This document shows positions 33,413 to 41,751 of a DNA stretch of 64,000 bases, one piece after another. Source of the DNA: Kitasatospora purpeofusca (GTDB lineage Bacteria; Actinomycetota; Actinomycetes; Streptomycetales; Streptomycetaceae); contig NZ_JODS01000014.1 in the NCBI RefSeq assembly GCF_000718025.1, positions 1 through 64,000 of the forward strand, read 5' to 3'. A program made the position numbers and the translations under genes. Within the stretch, counting starts at the first letter, position 1. Each line of letters starts with the position of its first letter. Under the pieces are notes generated by a model. The model saw only the letters and a list, made by a program, of their open reading frames with translations. It ran no database searches and was not told the origin of the DNA.

Positions 33413-33458
33413 CGGCGGGGGCCGTCGACCGGGGGTGACGCGCTCCCGGCCGGTCAGT

Positions 33459-33490
33459 GTTCCCGAGCGTTCCCGAGCCGTTCACTCCCC
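33459..33490 (+). promoter_or_regulatory. PHO-box-like direct repeats upstream of the fusion oxygenase
   Basis: Three units GTTCCCGAGC, GTTCCCGAGCC and GTTCACTCCCC at 10-11 base spacing. The third agrees best with the PhoP consensus. Candidate PhoP site. Confidence 0.4.
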
Positions 33491-33537
33491 CGGCACCGGG
33501 ACCTCACCGACCCCGGGCAGGCTCCTGCGCGACGGAG

Positions 33538-33555
33538 AAGTTGTCTGTACAACTT
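33538..33555. promoter_or_regulatory. Operator 1 of 3 (AAGTTG-N6-CAACTT)
   Basis: AAGTTG-TCTGTA-CAACTT, with a perfect 8-bp palindrome around it (GAAGTTGT/ACAACTTC). It lies 35 bases before the ATG of the fusion oxygenase. The same site occurs at 36326 and 47377. Confidence 0.7.
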
Positions 33556-33590
33556 CGACCCCCCACCGCCGGGCCGCCGAGGAGAACACC

Positions 33591-35195
33591 ATGACCACCG
33601 CCGAGCTGTCGCCGTACTGGCTGCGCGACAACTGCCCCTGCACGGAGTGCCGCGACCCGCGCAACGGGCAGAAGCTGTTCCAGATCACCGACCTGCCGGA
33701 CGACCTGGCGATCGCCGCGCGGGCCGAGCTGGACGGCCACCTGGAGGTGCTCTGGTCGGACGGGCACCGCTCGCGCTACCCCGCAGGGTGGCTGGCCGAG
33801 GAGGCCGGGGAGGACGGCCGCACCGAGAGCGGCAAGCAGCTGTGGGCCGCCGCCGACTTCGCGGCCGGCCTCCCGGAGGCCCACTGGGACACCTACCTGG
33901 CCGACCCGGCCGCACGGGCCGCCGTACTGGCCGCCGTCCGCCGCTCCGGCTTCGCGGTGCTGCGCGGCGTCCCGGCGGTGGAGCGCCAGGTGCTGGCGGT
34001 CGCGGAGACCTTCGGCTACGTGCGGGTCACCAACTACGGCGAGCTGTTCGACGTCCGGATCGAGCCGGACCCGAACAACCTCGCCTTCACCAGCGCCGCG
34101 ATCACCCCGCACACCGACAACCCGTACCGGGACCCGGTGCCCACCCTCCAGCTGCTGCACTGCCTGGAGAACTCGGCCACCGGCGGCGACTCCGGCCTGG
34201 TGGACGGCTTCCACGCGGCTGCGCTGCTGCGGGCGGAGGCGCCCGAGCACTTCGCGGTGCTGACCCGCACCCCGGTGCCGTTCGTGTTCCGCGACCGGGG
34301 CACCGAGCTGCGCGCCGACCGGCCGCTGATCGACGTGGACCCGCTGGGCCGGATCCGCGAGGTGCGGTTCAACAACCGCTCGATCGCGACCCTGCGCGGT
34401 CCGGCGGCGGAGCTGGACGCCTTCTACGCCGCCTACCGGGCGTTCGCCGCGATCACCCTGCGCCCGGCGCTGCAGCTGGACTTCCGGCTCGACCGCGGGG
34501 ACTGCCTGATCTTCGACAACGTCCGGCTGCTGCACGCCCGGACGGCCTTCGCCCAGGACGGCCGCCGCCACCTCCAGGGCTGCTACGCCGACCTGGACTC
34601 GCTGTCCTCCACCCTGACCGTGCTGGAGCGCCGTTCGGCCGCGCTGGACGAACTCGCCGCGCTGTTCGAGGGCGAGGGCGCCGGGGAGTACCTGGGCGAG
34701 GCGGTCACCATGGCCGAGCACATGCTGCAGGCCGGCGCGCTGGCCGAGGCGACCGGCGCGGGCCCGCACCTGGTCGCGGCGGCGCTGCTGCACGACGTCG
34801 GTCATCTCTCGCTCGACAAGCACAGCCACGGGACCCTGCACGGGCGGGACCTGATGGAGGGCCGGGACAACCGGCACAGCCACACCGGGGCGGACTGGCT
34901 GGCCCGCTGGTTCGGCCCGGAGGTCACCGAGCCGGTCCGGCTGCACGTGGCCGCCAAGCGCTACCTGTGCGCGGTCGAGCCGGAGTACCGGGCCCGGCTG
35001 TCCGAGGCCTCGGAGTACACCCTCCAGGTGCAGGGCGGGCCGATGTCCGAGCAGGAGGCCGCCGCCTTCGCCGCCCACCCGGGCGCCGAGGACGCGGTGG
35101 CGGTCCGCCGCTGGGACGACGAGGCCAAGGAGGCGGACGCGGCGACGCCGGACTTCACGCACTTCCGGCCGCTGCTGGCCGCGCTGATGCGCTGA
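33591..35195 (+). CDS. Fused TmpA/PhnY*-like dioxygenase and PhnZ/TmpB-like HD oxygenase
   Basis: 534 residues, ATG 33591 with GAGGAG upstream. Residues 1-75: zinc-binding domain as in gamma-butyrobetaine dioxygenase (LRDNCPCTEC, Cys 15, 17, 20; His 59 in SDGHRSRYPAGWL). Residues 95-335: TauD-type Fe(II)/2-oxoglutarate domain with HTD (His 174, Asp 176) and distal His 315 (RLLHARTAF), with Arg near 325. Residues 365-530: HD-domain oxygenase of the PhnZ type with His 376, AALLHDVGHL (His 401, Asp 402), NRHSHTGADW, LHVAAKRYL and a C-terminal DD. Known TmpA and TmpB, or PhnY and PhnZ, are separate proteins that act in sequence on (N-methyl)aminoethylphosphonate, releasing phosphate. Here they are joined in one chain. 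Confidence 0.88.
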   Translation: MTTAELSPYWLRDNCPCTECRDPRNGQKLFQITDLPDDLAIAARAELDGHLEVLWSDGHRSRYPAGWLAEEAGEDGRTESGKQLWAAADFAAGLPEAHWDTYLADPAARAAVLAAVRRSGFAVLRGVPAVERQVLAVAETFGYVRVTNYGELFDVRIEPDPNNLAFTSAAITPHTDNPYRDPVPTLQLLHCLENSATGGDSGLVDGFHAAALLRAEAPEHFAVLTRTPVPFVFRDRGTELRADRPLIDVDPLGRIREVRFNNRSIATLRGPAAELDAFYAAYRAFAAITLRPALQLDFRLDRGDCLIFDNVRLLHARTAFAQDGRRHLQGCYADLDSLSSTLTVLERRSAALDELAALFEGEGAGEYLGEAVTMAEHMLQAGALAEATGAGPHLVAAALLHDVGHLSLDKHSHGTLHGRDLMEGRDNRHSHTGADWLARWFGPEVTEPVRLHVAAKRYLCAVEPEYRARLSEASEYTLQVQGGPMSEQEAAAFAAHPGAEDAVAVRRWDDEAKEADAATPDFTHFRPLLAALMR

Positions 35196-35212
35196 CCCGA
35201 GCCGTCAACCAC

Positions 35213-35249
35213 GCACCGCCGCACCGCCGTTGAAGCGGTGCGGCGGTGC
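35213..35249 (+). terminator. Hairpin after the fusion oxygenase gene
   Basis: 15-bp arms (GCACCGCCGCACCGC) with a 7-base loop, followed by degenerate GCGGTGCGGCA/GCGGTACGGCA repeats to about 35294. Confidence 0.8.
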
Positions 35250-35311
35250 AGCGGTGCGGCAGTACAGCGGTACGGCATACGGCATGCGGCGGACCGGCGA
35301 CGGTCCCCGGG

Positions 35312-36127
35312 TCAGTCGCTCTCCCGCGCGTGCCGCGAAAGCGCCGACGTGGCCAGCGAGTTGTGGATGCTGAAGGCCACCGTGCCGGGCAGGTAGCGGT
35401 CCTGGGACCACTCCACCGGGGTACCGGTCGGGTCCGTGGTCCGGCGCCGCTCGCGCAGCAGCGGACCGCCGCGCCGGCAGCCCAGCAACCGGGCGTCGTC
35501 CGCGTTGGCCGCGACTATGTCGATCGTGTGGTCGGCATCGGTGAACAGGATGCCGTGCTCGCGCAGCACCTCGGTGTGCGAGACCACGTCCGGCGGCAGC
35601 TCGGCGACGATCTCGCCGACCCGGGGCGGGTAGATGGTCCGCTCGACCATCACCGGCTTGCCGGAGAGGGTGCGCAGCCGGACCGTCACATAGACCTCGT
35701 CCCCCGGTTCGAGGCGCAGCTGGTCGCGCTCGGCGGCGTCGGCCGGGCGGCGGACCAGCGAGTCCAGGATGCCGCCGGGCTCCTCGCCCATCGAGTAGGC
35801 CCAGTGCGTGAAGCTGAGCAGTTCGGAGAAGCTCTGCACCCGGGCCGTGCCGAGCACGACGCGGCGGGTGCCCCGGCGCGAGGTGACCAGTCCGTCCGAG
35901 CGCAGTACGGCGAGGGCCTGCCGGACGGTGCCGCGCGAGACGCCGTACTGCTCGGCGAGCGCGCCCTCGGCGGGCAGTCGGCCGGCCTCGCCGAACGCGC
36001 CGGTGGTGATCGCCTCGCGCAGGTCGGCGGCGACCTTGCGGTAGAGCGAACCGGACGTGCGCTCGGCCCCGGCGGCGCCGGTCGGGCGGCTCTCGGGGCG
36101 CCCCGGCTCCAGTGCCACGTCAGTCAA
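35312..36127 (-). CDS. GntR/HutC-family regulator with UTRA domain
   Basis: 271 residues. The TTG start at 36127 is chosen because GGAGGG stands four bases before it. The N-terminal winged helix is at about residues 30-95: LYRKVAADLREAITTGAFGE, LAEQYGVSRGTVRQALAVLR. The C-terminal UTRA domain (about 110-265) binds a small-molecule effector (ELLREHGILFTDA; ERTIYPPRVGEIVAELPPD). Phosphonate utilisation loci often carry such regulators. It is divergent from the ABC importer, and operator 2 lies between them. Inferred to bind the AAGTTG-N6-CAACTT sites. Confidence 0.92.
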   Translation of the reverse strand: MTDVALEPGRPESRPTGAAGAERTSGSLYRKVAADLREAITTGAFGEAGRLPAEGALAEQYGVSRGTVRQALAVLRSDGLVTSRRGTRRVVLGTARVQSFSELLSFTHWAYSMGEEPGGILDSLVRRPADAAERDQLRLEPGDEVYVTVRLRTLSGKPVMVERTIYPPRVGEIVAELPPDVVSHTEVLREHGILFTDADHTIDIVAANADDARLLGCRRGGPLLRERRRTTDPTGTPVEWSQDRYLPGTVAFSIHNSLATSALSRHARESD

Positions 36128-36278
36128 TGTCCCTCCTGGGCGGTGTCCTGCGCAGCCCGTACCGGCGCGGACAGCCCGACCATATCCCGCTGCGCTCCCG
36201 AAGCATCGCACTCCCGCGATCATCCGCCGGCGATCTGATTCGACCGTTCCCGCAGCCGACCCCGGTTCTGGGCCATCC

Positions 36279-36300
36279 GTTCACCTTCCCGTCATCGGGC
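36279..36300 (+). promoter_or_regulatory. PHO-box-like direct repeat upstream of the importer
   Basis: GTTCACCTTCC then CGTCATCGGGC, two 11-base units near the PhoP consensus, about 160 bases before the start of the binding protein and 27 bases before operator 2. The 331-base gap from 36128 to 36458 holds this, operator 2 and no gene. Confidence 0.45.
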
Positions 36301-36325
36301 TCCGGCGTACTTACCCCCGTCAGCG

Positions 36326-36343
36326 AAGTTGGCTAGTCAACTC
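36326..36343. promoter_or_regulatory. Operator 2 of 3 (AAGTTG-N6-CAACTC)
   Basis: AAGTTG-GCTAGT-CAACTC between the GntR gene and the substrate-binding protein gene, 116 bases before the latter's GTG. Confidence 0.7.
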
Positions 36344-36458
36344 GGACGACGCGATCGGCCTCTCACCCGGCCGGCCCGCCGCCCTTCGCGAGACGCAGGC
36401 CCGCGGACCCCCCGCGAACGCCCCCTCGCAGTACGCCCCCTTTACAGGAGACTTCCCC

Positions 36459-37628
36459 GTGACCGTGCACCGCGCCCGCGCCGCCGCCTTCGCGGCCGTA
36501 CTGACCGCCGCCGCGCTCTCCCTCACCGCCTGCGGCTCCGCCGGTTCGACCGCCAAGGCCGGCGACGCCGCCAAGGCCGGTACCAAGGACGCCAAGGACG
36601 CCACCTCCGCCGCCGACCTCGGCGGCCTGGACGGCCTGGTCGCCGCCGCCAAGAAGGAGGGCAAGCTGCACGTCATCACGCTGCCCCGGGACTGGGCGAA
36701 CTACGGCAAGATCATCGACGGCTTCAAGGCCAAGTACGGCCTGGAGGTCGAGGAGGAGAACCCGGACGGCTCCAGCCAGGACGAGATCAACGCGATCAAC
36801 TCCCGCAAGGGCCAGGACCGCGCCCCCGACGTGGTCGACCTGGGCAGCGCCTTCGCCCTGCAGGCGGTCAAGGACGGCATCCTCGCCCCCTACAAGGTCG
36901 CCACCTTCGACAAGGTGCCGGACAGCATGAAGGACGCGACCGGCGCCCGCGTCAACGACTACGGCGGCTACATCTCCATCGGCTGCGACGCCAAGAAGAT
37001 CGCCAACTGCCCGAAGACCTTCGCCGACCTGCTGAAGCCGGAGTACAAGGGCCAGGTCGCCCTCAACGGCAACCCGACCAAGTCCGGCTCGGCCTTCGGC
37101 GGCGTCTACGCGGCCGCGCTCGCCAACGGCGGTTCGCTGGACAACATCCAGCCCGGCATCGACTTCTTCGGCAAGCTGAAGCAGTCGGGCAACTTCAACC
37201 CGGTCGAGTCGACCCCGGCGACCATCGAGAAGGGCGAGACCCCGATCTCGATCGACTGGTCCTACCTGAACGCCGGTTACAGCGACCAGTTCAAGGACAA
37301 GGGTGTCGACTGGAAGGTCTCCATCCCGGTAGACGGCTCCTACGCCCAGTTCTACAACCAGGCGATCAACAAGTGGGCCCCGCACCCGGCCGCCGCGCGC
37401 CTGTGGCAGGAGTACCTCTTCAGCGCCGAGGGCCAGAACCTCTTCCTCGGCGGCTACGCCACCCCGGCCACCTTCGAGGCCCTGAAGAAGGACGGCACCC
37501 TGGACGCCGCCGCGGCCGCCAAGCTGCCGGCCGTCGAGAAGCCGTTCACCAACTTCCCGACCGTGGACCAGATCAACGCGGCCAAGAAGGTCGTCACCGA
37601 GAACTGGACCAAGGCCATCGCGGGCTGA
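36459..37628 (+). CDS. ABC substrate-binding lipoprotein (aminophosphonate/iron type)
   Basis: 389 residues, GTG 36459, AGGAG eight bases upstream. Lipobox SLTACG at about residue 25. The body is the extracellular solute-binding family 1 fold, with VITLPRDWANYGKIIDGFKA, GTPISIDWSYLN-like (TPISIDWSYLNAG) and LFLGGYATPATFEAL patterns seen in binding proteins that serve 2-aminoethylphosphonate or iron importers. First gene of the four-gene importer operon; preceded by operator 2. Confidence 0.92.
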   Translation: MTVHRARAAAFAAVLTAAALSLTACGSAGSTAKAGDAAKAGTKDAKDATSAADLGGLDGLVAAAKKEGKLHVITLPRDWANYGKIIDGFKAKYGLEVEEENPDGSSQDEINAINSRKGQDRAPDVVDLGSAFALQAVKDGILAPYKVATFDKVPDSMKDATGARVNDYGGYISIGCDAKKIANCPKTFADLLKPEYKGQVALNGNPTKSGSAFGGVYAAALANGGSLDNIQPGIDFFGKLKQSGNFNPVESTPATIEKGETPISIDWSYLNAGYSDQFKDKGVDWKVSIPVDGSYAQFYNQAINKWAPHPAAARLWQEYLFSAEGQNLFLGGYATPATFEALKKDGTLDAAAAAKLPAVEKPFTNFPTVDQINAAKKVVTENWTKAIAG

Positions 37629-37693
37629 CCCACCCCGGTCACGCACCACCCATCGGGCTGAGACCCCACTCATCCGGCTGAGACAAGGCACTC

Positions 37694-38662
37694 ATGACCA
37701 CGGCTCCCACCCCGGTGCCGACCACCCCCGCCGCCACCGAACCCGGTGGCGGCGCGGGGGCGTCGCGCACCGCCGCACGCACCACCCACACCCCCACCCG
37801 GCGGCGCGGCCCGCTCGCCCGCCTCGGCGGCGCGTGGCTCGCCACCCTGCCGCTGCTGCTGTTCTTCGTGATCGGCTTCGGTCTCCCCACCGTCGCCATC
37901 GTGATCGGCGCGTTCACCACCTCCAGCGACGCGGAGACCGGTGCCGGGCAGTTCACCTTCGACAACGTGACGGCCTCCGTCCAGGGCGCCTACCTCACCG
38001 CGATGCTGAGCAGCCTCAAGCTCTCCGCGCTGACCGCCCTGCTCGCCACCCTGATCGGCCTGCCGCTCGCCCAGGCGGTCGTCACCTCCCGACAGGGCTG
38101 GCTGCGCCAGGCGGTGCTCACCGCCTCCGGGGTGCTCGCCAACTTCGGCGGCCTGCCGCTCGCCTTCGCGTTCGTCGCCACCCTCGGCAACGCCGGCGAG
38201 ATCACCAGGCTGCTGCACCTGACCGACCACGGCTGGTCGCTGTACACCTTCACCGGCCTGACGATCGTCTACCTGTACTTCCTGATCCCGCTGATGGTGC
38301 TCACCATCACCCCGGCGCTGGACGGCCTGCGCGTCCAGTGGCGCGAGGCGGCGCAGAACAACCGCGCCACCACCTACCAGTACTGGCGCCACGTCGCACT
38401 GCCGATCCTGCTGCCCTCGCTGCTCGGCGGCTTCGTCCTGCTCTTCGGCAGCGCCTTCGCCGCCTACGCCACGGCCGCCGCCATGGTCGGCGCGACCGTC
38501 CCGCTGGTCAGCCGCTCGATCGCCGACGCGCTCTCCGGCAACGTGCTGGTCGGCCAGGGCAACCTCGCCCTCGCCCTCAGCCTCAACATGATCGTGGTGG
38601 CCGTCCTGGTGATGGCCGTGTACCTCCCCCTCCAGCGCCGGAGCGCCCGATGGCTCAGCTGA
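37694..38662 (+). CDS. ABC transporter permease
   Basis: 322 residues, with a Pro/Thr-rich N-terminal tail (residues 1-45) and about six transmembrane helices. The EAA-loop segment WREAAQNNRATTYQYWRHVALPILLPSL is the ATPase-contact motif of the Fbp/PhnU-type permeases. It pairs with the second permease, whose ATG overlaps its 3' end by 13 bases. Imports the substrate captured by the lipoprotein at 36459. Confidence 0.9.
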   Translation: MTTAPTPVPTTPAATEPGGGAGASRTAARTTHTPTRRRGPLARLGGAWLATLPLLLFFVIGFGLPTVAIVIGAFTTSSDAETGAGQFTFDNVTASVQGAYLTAMLSSLKLSALTALLATLIGLPLAQAVVTSRQGWLRQAVLTASGVLANFGGLPLAFAFVATLGNAGEITRLLHLTDHGWSLYTFTGLTIVYLYFLIPLMVLTITPALDGLRVQWREAAQNNRATTYQYWRHVALPILLPSLLGGFVLLFGSAFAAYATAAAMVGATVPLVSRSIADALSGNVLVGQGNLALALSLNMIVVAVLVMAVYLPLQRRSARWLS

Positions 38663-39510
38663 CCTCCCCCGCCCGCGCCCACCGCCAGGCCACCCGCCGG
38701 CCCAAGGTGCGCTGGTGGCGCGGCGCCGTGCTGCTGCTCGCCGGCGTGTACTTCGTGGTCCCGCTCGCGGCCTCCGCCTGGTTCTCGATCGACGAGCCCA
38801 AGGGCATCTCCTTCGAGGCCTACACCGGGCTGCTCTCCGCGCCCGGCTTCCTGGACAGCCTCTGGCTGACCCTCGGCCTCGCCCTCGTCACCGTGCTGGT
38901 GCTGCTGCTCCTGCTGGTCCCGGCGCTGATCGCGGTCCGGCTCGGCGCGCCCCGGCTGCGCCCGGTGATCGACGTGCTCTGCACCCTGCCGCTGGTCGTC
39001 CCCCCGGTCGCCCTGACCGCCGGCATGATCGGCGTGCTCCGCTGGGGCCCGGACTACCTGATGGACACGCCGTTCTTCCAGACCTTCGTGTTCGTCCAGG
39101 ACCCGGACTTCCCGGTGGTGCTGGTCATCGCCTACGTGCTGATGGCCCTGCCGCTCGCCTACCGCTCCCTGGACGCCGGCCTGCGCGCGGTGGACGTCCG
39201 CACCCTGGTCGAGGCCGCCCGCAACTGCGGCGCGAGCTGGCCGCGCGCGGTGTTCACGGTGGTCCTGCCGAACCTGCGCGGCGCGCTGCTCAACGCCTCC
39301 TTCCTGACCCTGGCCCTCGTGCTCGGCGAGTTCACCGCCGCCTCGATCCTCGGGTACCAGCCCTTCCCGGTCTGGATCTACTCGGTCGGAAACAGCCAGG
39401 CCCACATGTCGGTCGCGGTCTCCATCCTCAGCCTGCTGCTCACCTGGCTGCTGCTGCTCCTGCTGGCCTCCGTCGGCCGTCAGCGCGGCTCCAAGACCGC
39501 CACCTCCTGA
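38650..39510 (+). CDS. ABC transporter permease
   Basis: 286 residues, about six transmembrane helices. The EAA loop is VDVRTLVEAARNCGASWPRA followed by VFTVVLPNLRGALLNA. ATG 38650 lies within the last codons of the preceding permease. Partners with the other permease to form the channel. Confidence 0.9.
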   Translation: MAQLTSPARAHRQATRRPKVRWWRGAVLLLAGVYFVVPLAASAWFSIDEPKGISFEAYTGLLSAPGFLDSLWLTLGLALVTVLVLLLLLVPALIAVRLGAPRLRPVIDVLCTLPLVVPPVALTAGMIGVLRWGPDYLMDTPFFQTFVFVQDPDFPVVLVIAYVLMALPLAYRSLDAGLRAVDVRTLVEAARNCGASWPRAVFTVVLPNLRGALLNASFLTLALVLGEFTAASILGYQPFPVWIYSVGNSQAHMSVAVSILSLLLTWLLLLLLASVGRQRGSKTATS

Positions 39511-39531
39511 AACCCCCCGGAGTCACCCATC

Positions 39532-40617
39532 ATGACCACGGCCATCTCCCCCGTCACCGGCGCCACCCACTCCACCGGCAGCGCGACCGTCGAGTTCCGC
39601 TCGCTGCGCCGCACCTTCGGCGCCACCACCGCGCTGGACGGCCTCGACCTGACCGTCCGGCCCGGCGAGCTGCTCGCCCTGCTCGGCCCGTCCGGCTGCG
39701 GCAAGACCACCGCGCTGCGCATCCTGGCCGGCTTCGAGCAGCACGACTCGGGCCAGGTGCTGGTCGACGGCAAGGACATCACCGCGATCCCCGCGCACAA
39801 GCGCGACGCCGGCATGGTGTTCCAGTCCTACAGCCTGTTCCCGCACCTGACCGCCGCCGACAACGTCGCCTTCGGCCTGCGGATGCGCGGCGCCGGCAAG
39901 GCCGAGCGGCTCAAGCGCGCCAAGGAGCTGCTGGAGCTGGTCGGCCTGCCGCAGCACGCCGGCCGCTACCCGCACCAGATGTCCGGCGGCCAGCAGCAGC
40001 GCATCGCGCTCGCCCGCGCGCTCGCCCTGCAGCCGCGGGTCCTGCTGCTCGACGAGCCGCTGTCCGCGCTGGACGCCAAGGTGCGGCTGTCGCTGCGCGA
40101 GGAGATCCGCCGCCTCCAGCAGGAGCTGGGGATCACCACCCTGTTCGTCACCCACGACCAGGAGGAGGCGCTGTCGATGGCCGACCGGGTCGCCGTGCTG
40201 CGGTCCGGCCGGCTGGAGCAGTGCGCCGCCCCCGCCGAGCTGTACGCCCGCCCGGCCACCGCCTTCGTCGCCGAGTTCGTCGGCACCATGAGCCGCATCC
40301 CCTGCGAGCGCTCCGGCGAGGGCGTCGAGGTCCTCGGCCGCCGCCACGCCGTGGACGGCGCGCTGCCCGCCGACGGCTCGCTCCAGGTGCTGGTCCGCCC
40401 GGAGAACGTCCGGCTGACCCCGGACGAGCACGGGGTGGCCCTGGTCGTCTCGGCGTCCTTCCTGGGCGCGGTCACCCGCCTCACCGTCCGCCTGAACGAC
40501 CGCACCGAGGTCAAGGCCGACCTGCCCACCGAGGCCGCCGCCGGCCTGCCGGTCGGCTCGCGCGCCGCGCTGACCCTGCCGGAGCGCCCGGTCCTGGTCG
40601 ACCGGCGTACCGTCTGA
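39532..40617 (+). CDS. ABC transporter ATPase with TOBE domain
   Basis: 361 residues. Walker A GPSGCGKTT, Q-loop VFQSYSLFPHLTAADNV, signature MSGGQQQRIALARAL, Walker B RVLLLDEPLSALDAK, H-loop FVTHDQEEAL. A C-terminal TOBE-like domain (about 280-360) completes the iron/polyamine/2-aminoethylphosphonate importer type. Drives the importer with ATP. Last gene of the importer set; a HAD gene follows 103 bases later. Confidence 0.95.
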   Translation: MTTAISPVTGATHSTGSATVEFRSLRRTFGATTALDGLDLTVRPGELLALLGPSGCGKTTALRILAGFEQHDSGQVLVDGKDITAIPAHKRDAGMVFQSYSLFPHLTAADNVAFGLRMRGAGKAERLKRAKELLELVGLPQHAGRYPHQMSGGQQQRIALARALALQPRVLLLDEPLSALDAKVRLSLREEIRRLQQELGITTLFVTHDQEEALSMADRVAVLRSGRLEQCAAPAELYARPATAFVAEFVGTMSRIPCERSGEGVEVLGRRHAVDGALPADGSLQVLVRPENVRLTPDEHGVALVVSASFLGAVTRLTVRLNDRTEVKADLPTEAAAGLPVGSRAALTLPERPVLVDRRTV

Positions 40618-40719
40618 GCCGCACCCGACGGCCCGGTCCGACTGAACCACCCACCCACCGGGCCGGGGCCGCATGTCCCGACCCGTCCACCCTCCGCGTG
40701 CACCACCGAAGGTACCGCC

Positions 40720-41394
40720 ATGCCTGAAACTCCCCCACCCGCCGCCGTCCTCTTCGACATGGACGGCACCCTCGTCGACACCGAGCACCTCTGGTGGGAA
40801 GCCGCCGCCGAGCTCGCCGACGAACTGCGCCACCCGCTCACCGAGGCCGACGCGCCCGAGGTGCTCGGCCGGGCGATCGAGCACACCGCCGCCCACCTCC
40901 ACCGGGTCAGCGGCACCGCCCTCAGCGAGGCCGAGCTGGCCGACCGGCTCGGCGACTCCTTCGCCGGCAAGGTCGCCGCCGAGACCGTCCCCCGCCCCGG
41001 CGCGCTCGCCCTGCTGGCCGAGCTGCGCGACGCCCGGGTGCCCACCGCGCTGGTCTCCGCCTCCCCCCGCCGGGTGGTCGACATGGTGCTGGGCACCATC
41101 GGCCGGGACTGGTTCGCGGTCACCCTGGCCGCCGAGGACACCCCGCGCACCAAGCCCGCCCCGGACCCGTACCTCGCCGCCGCGGCCCGGCTCGGCCTGG
41201 ACCCGGCGGTCTGCGTCGCCGTCGAGGACACCCCGACCGGGGTCGCCTCCGCCTCCGCCGCCGGCTGCGCCGTGCTCGCCGTCCCGTCCACCGGCACCGC
41301 GATCCCCGACGGCTCCCGGATCACCCTGCTGGACAGCCTGGAGCACGCGGACCTGGACCTCCTCGGACGGCTCACCGCCGCGCCCGGGGTTTAA
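40720..41394 (+). CDS. HAD-superfamily phosphatase (subfamily IA)
   Basis: 224 residues. Motif I FDMDGTLVDTEHLW, motif II SASPRR, motif III KPAPDPYL, motif IV CVAVEDTPTGVASA. This is the beta-phosphoglucomutase/phosphatase type. It lacks the phosphonatase cap lysine pattern. It follows the importer and may be co-transcribed with it, so it could dephosphorylate a product, but the substrate is unknown. Confidence 0.9.
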   Translation: MPETPPPAAVLFDMDGTLVDTEHLWWEAAAELADELRHPLTEADAPEVLGRAIEHTAAHLHRVSGTALSEAELADRLGDSFAGKVAAETVPRPGALALLAELRDARVPTALVSASPRRVVDMVLGTIGRDWFAVTLAAEDTPRTKPAPDPYLAAAARLGLDPAVCVAVEDTPTGVASASAAGCAVLAVPSTGTAIPDGSRITLLDSLEHADLDLLGRLTAAPGV

Positions 41395-41400
41395 TGCTCC

Positions 41401-41721
41401 GTGCCCTACGTACTCCTCGCCCTGGCGATCATCAGTGAAGTCTGTGCCACCAGCTGCCTCAAGCTGACCGAGGGCTTCAGCCGGCTCTGGCCGAGCGTGG
41501 GCGTGGCGATCGGCTACGTCCTGTCCTTCGCCCTGCTCGGCCGCGCCCTCAAGCACATACCCGTCTCGGTCGCCTACGCCGTCTGGTCGGGCGCCGGCAC
41601 CGCCGCCGTGGCCGGCATCGGCGTCGTCGCCTTCGGCGAGTCGCTGGGGCGGATGCAGTGGATCGGCCTCGCCCTGGTCATCGTCGGCGTGGTGGTGCTC
41701 AACCTCAAGGGCGGGCACTGA
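41401..41721 (+). CDS. Small multidrug resistance (SMR) transporter
   Basis: 106 residues, four transmembrane helices. The essential Glu is in IISEVCATSCLK (Glu 13), with VSVAYAVWSGAG and WIGLALVIVGVVVLN in the later helices, as in EmrE/QacE/SugE proteins. The GTG start is six bases after the HAD stop. Members export quaternary ammonium compounds or guanidinium; which one cannot be read here. A link to quaternary-amine products of the phosphonate pathway is possible. Confidence 0.9.
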   Translation: MPYVLLALAIISEVCATSCLKLTEGFSRLWPSVGVAIGYVLSFALLGRALKHIPVSVAYAVWSGAGTAAVAGIGVVAFGESLGRMQWIGLALVIVGVVVLNLKGGH

Positions 41722-41751
41722 CCCCGGTTCCCGACGGCCGACGACGCCGGT

